From: Cytobacillus eiseniae
Lineage (GTDB): Bacteria > Bacillota > Bacilli > Bacillales > Cytobacillaceae
DNA length: 64,000 nucleotides
Direction of reading: 5' to 3'
Assembly: GCF_017874625.1 (NCBI RefSeq)
Contig: NZ_JAGIKZ010000014.1
Span: 1 to 64,000, forward strand
This document shows positions 1-8,283 of the stretch, piece by piece. Numbering within the stretch: position 1 is the first letter of the stretch; each line of letters begins with the position of its first letter. The notes beneath the pieces are model-generated. The model did no database searches. It was not told where the DNA came from and was given only the letters and a program-made list of their open reading frames with translations. The position numbers were made by a program, and so were the translations under genes.

Positions 1-192
1 GAATTACGTTCTACCCCGGCTACCGTAATAATAAAACCATATAAAAAATGGTCAACCAGAAATATCTGGCTGACCTTATAATACGAAGCGGAATTATTCC
101 GCTTAACAGCTCCAAATATGGCAAAATCCAACGTTTTTAGTAATATAAGCGGAAAAACTCCTCTTATTTTTAAGGAAATATAGGTATTTCCC

Positions 193-223
193 AAAATAGA
201 CGGAATTTTTCCGTCTATTTTTT
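193..223 (+). terminator. Rho-independent terminator
   Basis: A 13-bp perfect stem (AAAATAGACGGAA with its complement) with a three-base loop runs directly into a T-run, which suits termination of plus-strand transcripts entering from the left edge. Confidence 0.6.
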
Positions 224-255
224 AAACATAGTAAAAACAAAGCCGATCAACAATA

Positions 256-291
256 AAAAAACTACGATTTTTATAAAAATCGTAGTTTTTG
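256..291. terminator. Bidirectional terminator after slaP
   Basis: A perfect 26-bp palindrome at 261-286 is flanked by A-run and T-run, so it can end transcription on either strand. It lies about 45 bp past the slaP stop on the minus strand and probably ends the secA2-slaP operon. Confidence 0.75.
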
Positions 292-332
292 TTAATTAAT
301 ATCCTATATTTGCTTTTCCTTTAAGCTTAGCT

Positions 333-1238
333 TCAGGCCTCTTCTTTCGTATTTACAGGTGCTGTTTGGGGAACATACGCTTTCCATTTAGATAGATCTA
401 AGTTTTCCTTTGTAATCGCTGATTCTGGGAAAACGAATGTCCATGGCTTGCATGTTTGGCTTTTGACTTCTAGATTATTTAATGGGAAGCCTGCCTGTGC
501 GACTGCCTCGCCTGAAGCATCTTCAAATACTAATGGGAGATTCTCGATTTTAATGCTGCGGTTGCTTGCGTTTCGGATTAATAATGTTGCTGCTAATCCT
601 CTGCCTTCAATCATTTTTGCCTCTAGGCCCATAAAGTTCACTTCGCCTTCACGTAAAGGTGGAAGATTCTTTATGATGTTTTCTAAGTGCTGCTTTTGCT
701 CATCACTAAAAGCTTCTTTCCAGCTTTCTTCAAGATCAAGTGGAAGAACGCCTGGCGCTTTTTGCTTTAGTTCAAAAACAACCTTCCAATTATTTTTCGG
801 AATTTCATCAACAAGCTTATTCTCATTTTCGAATAAGAATCTCCAAGGTCTGCAAGAATTAGAAGGAAGTTCGCCGAATAAATCCATTTCAAAGCTCTTT
901 CTTGCTAATCGTTCGTTCTCGCTATTCACAATGACTAAGTCAATGACTTCAAAGCTTATTGACTTAGGAAGGGAGCTCCTTAAGAAAGCGGTAATGACGA
1001 AACCACCATCGTATTCGTACAAATTCACACCATTTATTGCAATTTGATTTGGTTGAAGTGTTGGAAGCTTTTGGTGGTTGTATTGGAATACATATTTTTC
1101 TTGAACACTCAAGTCCCATTCGGGGTGATAAGAAAGCTCTGTTTTAATGCCCTCTTCATTGTTTGTTTCCTGAATATCTAATGATTTATTTTCTTCTTGC
1201 TCGTTTACAGCTTTATTTCCCTTATTAAAAATCCCCAT
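333..1238 (-). CDS. slaP: Accessory Sec S-layer assembly protein SlaP
   Basis: Predicted 301-aa cytoplasmic protein without signal peptide or membrane segment. It has a charged N-terminus followed by two related halves: each contains a W/F-rich start, a stretch with LP.L or I.NLP...EG, a G.....A.LLRN-like strand and a closing CRPW.F or CKPW.F motif (SNSCRPWRFLF near 128 and SQTCKPWTFVF near 265). This duplicated layout is that of the SLAP domain family, whose Bacillus anthracis member helps SecA2 export S-layer proteins. The gene sits 58 bp downstream of secA2 on the same strand, supporting joint function. The ATG start is preceded by AAAAGGGGA. The S-layer proteins themselves are not in this window. 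Confidence 0.85.
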   Translation of the reverse strand: MGIFNKGNKAVNEQEENKSLDIQETNNEEGIKTELSYHPEWDLSVQEKYVFQYNHQKLPTLQPNQIAINGVNLYEYDGGFVITAFLRSSLPKSISFEVIDLVIVNSENERLARKSFEMDLFGELPSNSCRPWRFLFENENKLVDEIPKNNWKVVFELKQKAPGVLPLDLEESWKEAFSDEQKQHLENIIKNLPPLREGEVNFMGLEAKMIEGRGLAATLLIRNASNRSIKIENLPLVFEDASGEAVAQAGFPLNNLEVKSQTCKPWTFVFPESAITKENLDLSKWKAYVPQTAPVNTKEEA

Positions 1239-1296
1239 TCGTAGCTCAGTCCCCTTTTATAAAAGGAATAAGGCGTGTTCGCCTTATCCTTTCTCT

Positions 1297-3663
1297 TTAT
1301 TCTTTCTCCTCATCAGAAAGAAAATGCTGAATAATCATTCTCGTTTGCTTACTTGCTTGTGCGTCTAATTCTGCTAAGAAATGCTTGAATGCCTCGAAGC
1401 CTTCGAATTCATATAAGCGGTATGGATCTTCTTGTCCATAGCCACGTACACCAAAGCCTTCTCTTAAATGCATCATCATTTCCATATGAACAACCCAAGA
1501 ACGATCCAAATTTTGCAGGTACAATAATTTAACCTGAATTTGGAAATCATCATTTTCCTCAAGTGTCTTTATTACATTGACATAGTTCTCATATAGCTGG
1601 TCAATTTTCTCTTTAATGGCTGACTTTTCAAGGTCAATTAAATCCAATACCTCGAATGGCAGCTCTCCAAAAATAAGTGTCAGTTCTTCATACAATCCAT
1701 CTGCTGCGGAAGAATCGGAAATGATTTCTGCTGGGCAGTATGTTTCTAAAATCACCTCAAGATGGTTTTGTAATGACTGAATAATTAATTCGACGGAATT
1801 TGTATTTGCTAGTAATTCATCTCGTTTTGTATAGATGATCTTTCTTTGCTGATTAACGACATCATCAAGCTTCAATAGATGGTTTCTAGCAGAGAAGTGA
1901 GCACCTTCCACGATAGATTGAACTTTAAGCACGAATTTCACTGGATTTGGTGAAATAATCAGGCCTGTTTCATCGGTTTTAATTTTCTTTTTCCATTTAT
2001 CCATTTCTTCTTTATCATAACTATTAAAGATATCATCTTCAATTGATATGATAAATTGAGTAGAACCAGGGTCTCCCTGTCTTCCGGCCCTTCCTCTAAG
2101 CTGCATGTCAATTCTTTCACTCTCATGGAGTTCAGTTCCGATAATATGCAAGCCGCCGAGTTCTCTGACAGCTGGATCCAAAATAATATCTGTTCCTCGG
2201 CCAGCCATATTTGTAGAAAGCATTACCTGATTCAATTGTCCAGCTTGAGAGATAATATTTGCTTCATCTTCTTCTGTTTTTGCATTTAGAATCCGGTGTT
2301 TGATCCCAGCTTTTTCAAGATAAACGGAAAGCTTTTCTGACTGTTCAATGGAGGTTGTCCCAATTAAAACAGGACGGCCGATTTGATTAAGCTTTTCTAC
2401 TTCACTAACAATTTTCGCTACTTTTGATTCATAATCCTTATAAACTAAAGGTTCTTCATCTTTTCGTGCATTTGGTTTATTTGTTGGTACTTCAACGACT
2501 CGTAGATTATACGTTTCGAAAAATTCTCTTTTCGATGGTGCAGCACTTCCGGTCATCCCAGCGAGAATTTTATAGATTCTGAAATAGTTTTGGACAGTAA
2601 TGGAAGCTTGTGTCTGGTTTTCTTCTTTTACTGTTACGCCTTCTTTTGCTTCGATTGCTTGGTGTAAGCCGTCGCTAAATGTTCTGCCTTCCATGATTCT
2701 TCCGGTGAATTGGTCAACAAGCATGATTTCATCTTTTTTCACAATGTAATCAACATCTTTTCTCATAACGACATTTGCTCGTAAGGATTGCATGATGTTA
2801 TGTAAGAGCTCCCGATGTTCAGCGTCGTATAAATTTGCTAAGCCGAATGCTTGTTCAAATTCTGTTGCCCCATTGTCGGTTAAGACAATTTGCTTTGTTT
2901 CAGGATAGAATTCATATTGGTTGCCATCCTCGAAGTTTTTTACGATTTCAGCGGTAATATAAAATAATTCAGTGGCAATATCTGATTTGCTCGCAATGAT
3001 GAGTGGTGTTCTCGCCTCATCAATTAAAATGCTATCTACTTCATCAACAATTGCGTAATATAAAGGCCTTTGAACACGTTCCTCGAAGCTTGTCGTCATA
3101 TTATCACGCAAAAGGTCAAAACCAAATTCCGTGCCTGTACCATACGTAATGTCAGCGTTATATGCGTCTCTTTTTTCAGTTTCTGAGATTTGTGATACAT
3201 TTAATCCAACGTTTAAGCCGAGAAAATTAAATAGTTTTCCCATTTGCTCAAAATCACGTGTAGCTAAGTATTCGTTCGCTGTGATCACATGTACGCCTTT
3301 TCCTTCTAATGCTCGTAAATAGGAAGGAAGTGTAGCAACGAGTGTTTTCCCTTCTCCCGTTCGCATTTCTGTGATTCCGCCTTCAAGAAGAACCAATCCT
3401 CCAAGTAACTGTACATCATAATGGCGGAGACCAAGTACGCGTTTTGACGCTTCTCTAACTGTAGCGAACGCTTCTTCCTTCATATCAAGAATCGATACGC
3501 CCTCTGCGACTTTTTCTTTTAAATATTGAGTGGCCTCTTTCAATTCCTCGTCACTTAAAGCCGCCATTTTTTCTTCTAATTCATTAATTTTCGTTACATG
3601 TTTATATAATCGTTTTAGTTCGGCAGAATCCTCATTAAATATGCGCTTCATTAAAGATAGCAT
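1297..3663 (-). CDS. secA2: Accessory preprotein translocase ATPase SecA2
   Basis: A 788-aa SecA-family motor ATPase. Visible features are the Walker A GEGKT at residues 103-107, the DEVDS...DEAR motif II near 207-216, the AGMTGSA preprotein cross-linking region and the helicase motif STNMAGRGTDI...GRAGRQGD. The protein ends in QHFLSDEEKE with no C-terminal cysteine-rich zinc domain, which SecA1 of bacilli carries and SecA2 lacks. Together with neighbouring slaP this marks the S-layer-dedicated accessory system rather than the housekeeping secA, which in B. subtilis lies next to hpf outside this window. The ATG has an AGGAGAG ribosome-binding site about 7 bases upstream. It is likely transcribed with slaP from an extended -10 promoter near 3750. 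Confidence 0.93.
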   Translation of the reverse strand: MLSLMKRIFNEDSAELKRLYKHVTKINELEEKMAALSDEELKEATQYLKEKVAEGVSILDMKEEAFATVREASKRVLGLRHYDVQLLGGLVLLEGGITEMRTGEGKTLVATLPSYLRALEGKGVHVITANEYLATRDFEQMGKLFNFLGLNVGLNVSQISETEKRDAYNADITYGTGTEFGFDLLRDNMTTSFEERVQRPLYYAIVDEVDSILIDEARTPLIIASKSDIATELFYITAEIVKNFEDGNQYEFYPETKQIVLTDNGATEFEQAFGLANLYDAEHRELLHNIMQSLRANVVMRKDVDYIVKKDEIMLVDQFTGRIMEGRTFSDGLHQAIEAKEGVTVKEENQTQASITVQNYFRIYKILAGMTGSAAPSKREFFETYNLRVVEVPTNKPNARKDEEPLVYKDYESKVAKIVSEVEKLNQIGRPVLIGTTSIEQSEKLSVYLEKAGIKHRILNAKTEEDEANIISQAGQLNQVMLSTNMAGRGTDIILDPAVRELGGLHIIGTELHESERIDMQLRGRAGRQGDPGSTQFIISIEDDIFNSYDKEEMDKWKKKIKTDETGLIISPNPVKFVLKVQSIVEGAHFSARNHLLKLDDVVNQQRKIIYTKRDELLANTNSVELIIQSLQNHLEVILETYCPAEIISDSSAADGLYEELTLIFGELPFEVLDLIDLEKSAIKEKIDQLYENYVNVIKTLEENDDFQIQVKLLYLQNLDRSWVVHMEMMMHLREGFGVRGYGQEDPYRLYEFEGFEAFKHFLAELDAQASKQTRMIIQHFLSDEEKE

Positions 3664-3749
3664 GTTGTTCTCTCCTAGAAATTTATTGAAAAGTAGTACG
3701 ATATGTATAAGATTAGAAACGAATTTGCTTCTACATTTTTCCCTATCTA

Positions 3750-3758
3750 ATTATAGCA
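3750..3758 (-). promoter_or_regulatory. Extended -10 promoter for secA2-slaP
   Basis: On the minus strand the sequence TGCTATAAT combines a perfect TATAAT with an upstream TG dinucleotide. It lies about 85-90 bp before the secA2 start. No strong -35 is visible at the right spacing, as expected for extended -10 promoters. Confidence 0.5.
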
Positions 3759-3980
3759 TATAATGTAGTATAATATAATTTGGAAGGGAAGCAGCAGTTA
3801 ATTTTTGACAGAATCTATTATTCTTCATTATTTGAAACTTTTTACGATAATATTCGTCAACTTTAGAGGATACTTCCATTTTAGGTCGAAAACTAATAAA
3901 GACTTTCTAGTGAAAGAGGTGATACTATACATAAGCAGTTGATTATTCACACGATAGAATATTAAAAAAAATGAAATTAA

Positions 3981-4011
3981 TTGAATTCTTATTGATATAT
4001 GGTAGTATAAA
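3981..4011 (+). promoter_or_regulatory. Possible SigA promoter for tagO
   Basis: TTGAAT and TATAAA are separated by 19 bases, longer than optimal, about 38 bp before the chosen tagO start. A weak call based on motif match only. Confidence 0.3.
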
Positions 4012-4048
4012 CTTGGCTGCATAAATTCAAAAACTAAAGGTGATATCA

Positions 4049-5107
4049 TTGGATATTAAATTTTTAGCTGCATTTATTGCGGCATTAGTGACGTCCTTGC
4101 TAATCACTCCGCTTGTCATTAAATTAGCCATGAAAATTGGTGCAACTGACAAGCCGAATCAAAGAAAAGTGCATGTAAAGATCATGCCTCGACTTGGTGG
4201 ATTAGCAATCTTTGCTGGTGTAATAATCGGCTATTTTGTGGGCGGGCTTTACAATGAAAAGATAACTGGGATTTCCGTAGGTGCGATTATTATTATTATT
4301 ACTGGAATTCTTGATGATAAGTATGAACTTTCAGCGAAATATAAGCTTATTGGTCAATTGCTTGCTGCAGCAGCTGTTGTAGGGAGCGGGTTGACAATTG
4401 ATCATTTGACGATTCCGTTTATCGGTACATTTGATGTTGGTTTATGGACGTATCCGATTACGGTGTTCTGGATTGTAGCGATTACGAATGCAATTAATTT
4501 AATTGATGGGCTTGATGGGCTTTCAGCAGGTATTTCTGCGATTGTCATTGCGACAATTGCGATTATGGCAGGAGTGGCAGGCAAACCGCTTATTTTAATG
4601 CTGAGTTTAATTTTATTAGGAAGTACACTCGGGTTTTTATTCCATAATTTCCATCCGGCAAAAATATTTATGGGTGATACGGGTGCCTTGTTTTTAGGCT
4701 ATGCGATTTCTATCCTGTCATTATTAGGCTTGTATAAGAGTGTTACCTTATTTAGTTTTATTGTTCCAATCATCATTCTCGGTGTTCCTGTTTTTGATAC
4801 GACCTATGCAATTATTCGACGAATTGTAAATAAAAAGCCGATTTCAGCTCCAGATAAATCGCATTTGCATCATCGACTGCTTGCACTTGGTTTATCCCAC
4901 AGGAAAACAGTGCTATGTATTTATGGATTTGGAATTATTTTTAGTATCAGTGCCATACTATTTTCAACGGCAACGCTTTTGGTTAGTATCTTTATTATTT
5001 TTGGGTTATTATTAATCCTCGAAGTATTGGCTGAAACAATTGGCTTAGTGCACGAAAAGTATAAGCCTGTTATTAAAATCTATCGAAAAGTTACTGGAAG
5101 ACAATAA
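4049..5107 (+). CDS. tagO: Undecaprenyl-phosphate GlcNAc-1-phosphate transferase TagO
   Basis: A polytopic membrane enzyme of the MraY/WecA family that starts wall polymer synthesis by moving GlcNAc-1-P onto undecaprenyl phosphate. About ten hydrophobic segments alternate with family motifs: DKPNQRKVH near residue 35, the DDK.....K motif near 88, NLIDGLDGL near 150, FMGDTGA near 210 and SHLHHRL near 270. The B. subtilis orthologue has the same length and N-terminal pattern. A TTG start at 4049 is preferred over an upstream GTG (4040) because AAAGGTGAT lies just ahead of the TTG. Here it would supply the lipid-linked primer for the polysaccharide cluster that follows, which the LCP ligase at 25253 could then attach to peptidoglycan. 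Confidence 0.9.
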   Translation: MDIKFLAAFIAALVTSLLITPLVIKLAMKIGATDKPNQRKVHVKIMPRLGGLAIFAGVIIGYFVGGLYNEKITGISVGAIIIIITGILDDKYELSAKYKLIGQLLAAAAVVGSGLTIDHLTIPFIGTFDVGLWTYPITVFWIVAITNAINLIDGLDGLSAGISAIVIATIAIMAGVAGKPLILMLSLILLGSTLGFLFHNFHPAKIFMGDTGALFLGYAISILSLLGLYKSVTLFSFIVPIIILGVPVFDTTYAIIRRIVNKKPISAPDKSHLHHRLLALGLSHRKTVLCIYGFGIIFSISAILFSTATLLVSIFIIFGLLLILEVLAETIGLVHEKYKPVIKIYRKVTGRQ

Positions 5108-5111
5108 CAAT

Positions 5112-5146
5112 AGGCCGTTTGTGGACGACTCGCAAACGGCCTTTTT
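5112..5146 (+). terminator. tagO terminator
   Basis: Ten-base perfect stem (AGGCCGTTTG and complement) with an 11-base loop, then TTTTT, five bases after the tagO stop. It separates tagO from the polysaccharide operon. Confidence 0.85.
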
Positions 5147-5275
5147 CGAAAGATTATTTTGTTTGTCGAGCAGGCAAGTGTTCCATTCGACAGTATCCTT
5201 CGAGCGCCTATGTCATTTCTGTTCGAAATTTGTCATTTTACAGCAGTGTTAAAATACTATTTCAATGACTTTTTA

Positions 5276-5284
5276 TGTTAAAAT
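5276..5284 (+). promoter_or_regulatory. Possible extended -10 promoter of the polysaccharide operon
   Basis: TGTTAAAAT resembles an extended -10 box about 40 bp before the aminotransferase start. The same nine bases also occur about 30 bp further upstream, so which is used cannot be told by eye. Confidence 0.3.
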
Positions 5285-5322
5285 AACTTAGTATTTCATT
5301 TAGGAAGTTGGAGGAAATGATT

Positions 5323-6435
5323 ATGAAAATTCCAATGTTAGATTTAAGTGAACAATATCAATCATTGAAGGATGAAATGCTTATAGCTTTAGATCAAGTG
5401 ATGAGCTCTTCACAATTTATTTTAGGAAATAATGTGAAAAAGCTTGAATCTGATGTAGCAGAGTATAGTCAAGTTCGTCATGGAATTGGTGTAGCAAATG
5501 GAAGTGACGCGATACATATTGCATTACAAGCAGCAGGAGTAAAAGCAGGAGACGAAGTTATCACAACACCATTTACGTTTTTTGCAACGGGTGGTTCGAT
5601 TGTTCGTGCTGGTGCAACTCCGGTTTATGTTGATATTGATCCGATTACATTTAATATTGATCCGAAGAAAATCGAAGCAGCCATTACAGAAAAAACAAAA
5701 GCGATTATCCCTGTTCATCTATATGGACAAACAGCAGATATGGAAGAACTTTGTGCGATTGCCGATAAACATCAGTTGGCTGTTATTGGTGATGCAGCTC
5801 AGGCAATCGGTGCAAAGCATAAAGGGAAAACAGTTGCTGAATATGGGACTGCTGCAACATATAGCTTCTTCCCAACAAAGAACTTAGGTGCATACGGAGA
5901 TGCAGGCATGGTTGTAACGAATGATGACCAAGTTGCAGAAAATAGCCGTGTAATCCGTGTTCATGGTAGCAAGCCGAAATATTATCACCATGTCCTAGGC
6001 TACAACAGCCGCTTGGATGAGATGCAAGCTGCGGTTCTAAATGTGAAATTCCCTCATTTGGATAAGTGGAGCGAGCTTAGGAGAGAACGAGCTGCCATTT
6101 ATACAGCGCTTCTTACTGAGCAATTAGGAGACTTAGTAAAAACACCAGTTGAAAAAGAAGGCAATTATCATGTGTTCCACCAATATACAATCCGTGTGGA
6201 TAAGCGTGATGAATTACAGGCTTACTTAAAAGAACAAGGTGTCCAAACAATGATTTACTATCCGCTGCCACTTCATGTACAGCCTGTATTTAAAGACCTG
6301 GGCTATCAGGAAGGCGATCTTCCAGAATCAGAAAAAGCGGCAAAAGAGGCATTATCATTGCCGATGTTCCCAGAGCTTAAAAGAGAACAGCAAGAATATG
6401 TAGTAGCGAAAATTGCGGAGTTTTTCAATAAATAA
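5323..6435 (+). CDS. wbpE: UDP-3-keto-GlcNAcA aminotransferase, WbpE type
   Basis: A 370-aa PLP-dependent aminotransferase of the DegT/DnrJ/EryC1 family. Visible marks are the N-terminal MLDL..QY, the G-V-ANGSDAI cofactor-phosphate stretch, the GDAAQAIGA aspartate motif that contacts the PLP ring, and the Schiff-base lysine in SFFPTKNLGAYGD. WbpE adds an amino group at C3 of the keto sugar made by WbpB. The assignment to that substrate rests on the neighbours: wbpB, wbpA and wbpD types follow within the same operon. The ATG at 5323 is chosen because GGAGG lies 8 bases upstream and the family N-terminus begins KIPMLDL. Confidence 0.85.
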   Translation: MKIPMLDLSEQYQSLKDEMLIALDQVMSSSQFILGNNVKKLESDVAEYSQVRHGIGVANGSDAIHIALQAAGVKAGDEVITTPFTFFATGGSIVRAGATPVYVDIDPITFNIDPKKIEAAITEKTKAIIPVHLYGQTADMEELCAIADKHQLAVIGDAAQAIGAKHKGKTVAEYGTAATYSFFPTKNLGAYGDAGMVVTNDDQVAENSRVIRVHGSKPKYYHHVLGYNSRLDEMQAAVLNVKFPHLDKWSELRRERAAIYTALLTEQLGDLVKTPVEKEGNYHVFHQYTIRVDKRDELQAYLKEQGVQTMIYYPLPLHVQPVFKDLGYQEGDLPESEKAAKEALSLPMFPELKREQQEYVVAKIAEFFNK

Positions 6436-6447
6436 AATATAAAGTGG

Positions 6448-6476
6448 AACGTCGCCGAGAGAGGGGGCGTTTCTTT
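6448..6476 (+). terminator. Weak terminator or attenuator
   Basis: AACGtCGCC and GGgGGCGTT can pair with one mismatch around a short loop, followed by TTCTTT. It may reduce read-through from the aminotransferase into the chain-length gene. Confidence 0.4.
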
Positions 6477-6523
6477 ACTTGCTTCATGTTCTATCTATAA
6501 TTTTTAAAGGAATGGTGGTCTTT

Positions 6524-7267
6524 TTGGCTGAACAAAAAAGGTTTGCGTTATATGAGTATTTAGTATTCTTTTGGAAGAAGAAGGTTTTCTTTCTGATTAT
6601 TCCTCTTCTATTTGCACTATTAGGATTTGGCGCTTCATATGTCATACCTAAAGATGGCAAATATGTAGGAAGTGCAACTGTTTTTACAGGTTCAATTAAA
6701 TTAAAAGGTTTAACGAATCCATCTAATGTTGTTGCTACATATGGCAAGGATGTTCATGGCGTAATTGATGCGTATGTATCTAGTGAGAGTTATGTGAAAA
6801 TCAAAATTTTTGATGACAATCAAGAGCGCCTCGAAAAGGATCTTGAAAAAATGGCAGCAGGGATTGAAAAAGGTTTAGTCGATAATTTTCAACTAAGATA
6901 TGAGATCACAGAGGATAATATTAAAAACAACGAAACAATATTGGACGAGCTAAGTGATGTATTGAAAGTAAGCACTGATAAGCTTGATAATAATGAACTA
7001 ACGATAGCCCAGACATCTGATGTAACAAGCTTGCTTGAATGGACTGAAGTCGAGGCATCTAAAGTGAAAACGTCTATCCAAAACATGAAGTCAGATCTGG
7101 CCTTTTTTGAAAAGCCAGGCATTGTTTCTCAGGACGTAGGTCCAACAAACACATATAAGTTAGAGCTAACTTTAGCTGGCCTTGTTTTAGGTGTGATCGC
7201 TGCAATCCTTATACTTATGCTTTGGAACTACATAAATGAAGCAAGGAGGCATTATAAACATGATTAA
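6524..7267 (+). CDS. Wzz/YveK-type polysaccharide chain-length protein
   Basis: About 247 aa with a membrane segment near the N-terminus (FFLIIPLLFALLGFGASYVI) and another near the C-terminus (LTLAGLVLGVIAAILILMLW), separated by a roughly 160-residue charged, helical extracytoplasmic region. This is the layout of Wzz/capsule co-polymerase proteins, which set polymer length with a Wzy polymerase. No Walker-type kinase domain is attached and no tyrosine kinase gene is nearby, unlike eps or capsule loci. The start is uncertain: TTG at 6524 with GGTGG upstream is favoured, but ATG at 6512 is possible. It overlaps the next gene by 8 bases. Confidence 0.65.
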   Translation: MAEQKRFALYEYLVFFWKKKVFFLIIPLLFALLGFGASYVIPKDGKYVGSATVFTGSIKLKGLTNPSNVVATYGKDVHGVIDAYVSSESYVKIKIFDDNQERLEKDLEKMAAGIEKGLVDNFQLRYEITEDNIKNNETILDELSDVLKVSTDKLDNNELTIAQTSDVTSLLEWTEVEASKVKTSIQNMKSDLAFFEKPGIVSQDVGPTNTYKLELTLAGLVLGVIAAILILMLWNYINEARRHYKHD

Positions 7268-8270
7268 TTTTGCGATCGTCGGTATGGGGCATATTGCAAA
7301 CAAACATATAGAAGCAATTGAACAAGCTGATAATGCAAATTTGTATGCCATTTGTGATACAAATGCTGCGCGTCTGGAGATTGACCATCAAAATGTTAAA
7401 AAATACACAGATCTAGCACTTATGTTAGAAGAAAATCCAGAAATCGATGTTGTTAATATTTGTGTGCCTTCTGGCTTGCATGCGCGCTTAACAAAGATTG
7501 TTGCCGAGCATAAAAGACATGTTATCGTTGAAAAGCCGATGTCCTTAAAGCTTCAAGATGCGGAAGATATGATTCAATATGCGAACGAAAATGGCGTCAA
7601 GCTTGCGGTTGTTCATCCAAACCGCTTCCGACCTGCGATTCAAAAGCTGAGAGAGCAGATGGATGCAGGTTCATTCGGAAAACTAAGTCATGCAAACGCA
7701 ACGGTTCGTTGGAATCGAAATCAAGCATATTATGATCAAGCGGAATGGCGTGGAACGAAGGAATTTGATGGTGGCGTTCTGATGAATCAAGCGATTCATG
7801 ATCTTGATTTAATGCTTTGGTTAATGGGACCTGTTGAATCAGTTCAAGCAATGGCAGCTACTCGCCTGCGCAAAATTGAAACAGAAGATGTCGCAGCAGC
7901 TGTTGTCCAATTCAAAAATGGGGCACTTGGCGTGATTGAGGCGGCAACAACGATCTATCCGAAAAATCTTGAAGAATCACTAGCGATATTTGGTGAAACG
8001 GCATCCGTGAAAATTAGCGGCAGAAACGCGAACTTCATTGAAACATGGGATATCGAAGGGGTCACTGAAGAAGAAGCGGATAAAATAAAAAGTGAGATTC
8101 AAGCTGATCCGTTTGGCAAACCAGGTCATCAATGCATCATCGAAGACATGGTGCTTGCTGTGAAAGAGAATCGTAATCCAATTGTAACTGGAGATGACGG
8201 TCTCGCTCCTGTAAAATTAATATTGGCTATTTTGGAGTCTGCAGAAACTGGAAAAAAAGTCGTTCTATAA
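7260..8270 (+). CDS. wbpB: UDP-GlcNAcA 3-dehydrogenase, WbpB type
   Basis: A 336-aa Gfo/Idh/MocA oxidoreductase. The N-terminal NAD-binding fold is seen in FAIVGMGHIANKH, followed by the EKPMS motif (catalytic lysine of the family) near residue 95 and GGVLMNQAIHDLDLM with the usual H-x-x-D pair near 180. WbpB oxidises the C3 hydroxyl of UDP-GlcNAc-uronic acid, working in a coupled pair with the WbpE aminotransferase. The ATG at 7260 has AAGGAGG upstream and overlaps the end of the chain-length gene. Specific substrate is inferred from context; the fold itself is clear. Confidence 0.85.
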   Translation: MINFAIVGMGHIANKHIEAIEQADNANLYAICDTNAARLEIDHQNVKKYTDLALMLEENPEIDVVNICVPSGLHARLTKIVAEHKRHVIVEKPMSLKLQDAEDMIQYANENGVKLAVVHPNRFRPAIQKLREQMDAGSFGKLSHANATVRWNRNQAYYDQAEWRGTKEFDGGVLMNQAIHDLDLMLWLMGPVESVQAMAATRLRKIETEDVAAAVVQFKNGALGVIEAATTIYPKNLEESLAIFGETASVKISGRNANFIETWDIEGVTEEEADKIKSEIQADPFGKPGHQCIIEDMVLAVKENRNPIVTGDDGLAPVKLILAILESAETGKKVVL

Positions 8271-8283
8271 AAGGAGAAAGAAC

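Larger units (their letters stand above)
1..332. other. Gene-poor left edge with palindromes and terminators
   Basis: No complete gene is visible. A short open frame entering from the left on the plus strand stops at 42-44 and could be the tail of an upstream gene, but it is too short to identify. Several perfect or near-perfect dyads follow: about 50-76 (arms GGTCA/TGACC and CCAGA/TCTGG), 86-104, 145-167, 193-223 and 256-291. The last two look like terminators and are listed separately; the 86-104, 145-167 and 193-223 dyads share a (G/A)CGGAA core and look like one repeat family. Confidence 0.6.
3664..4048. other. Divergent intergenic region between secA2 and tagO
   Basis: About 385 bases, AT-rich, without a credible gene. 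It carries the putative secA2 promoter near 3750 (minus) and a weak candidate for tagO near 3981-4011 (plus). No obvious dyad operator was seen. Confidence 0.5.

Noticed and set aside
1-44. C-terminal end of an upstream gene
   Set aside because: A short frame stops at 42-44, but 13 codons give no basis for identification.
448-1047. Plus-strand open frame opposite slaP
   Set aside because: Shadow of the slaP gene; no ribosome-binding site and no recognisable protein.
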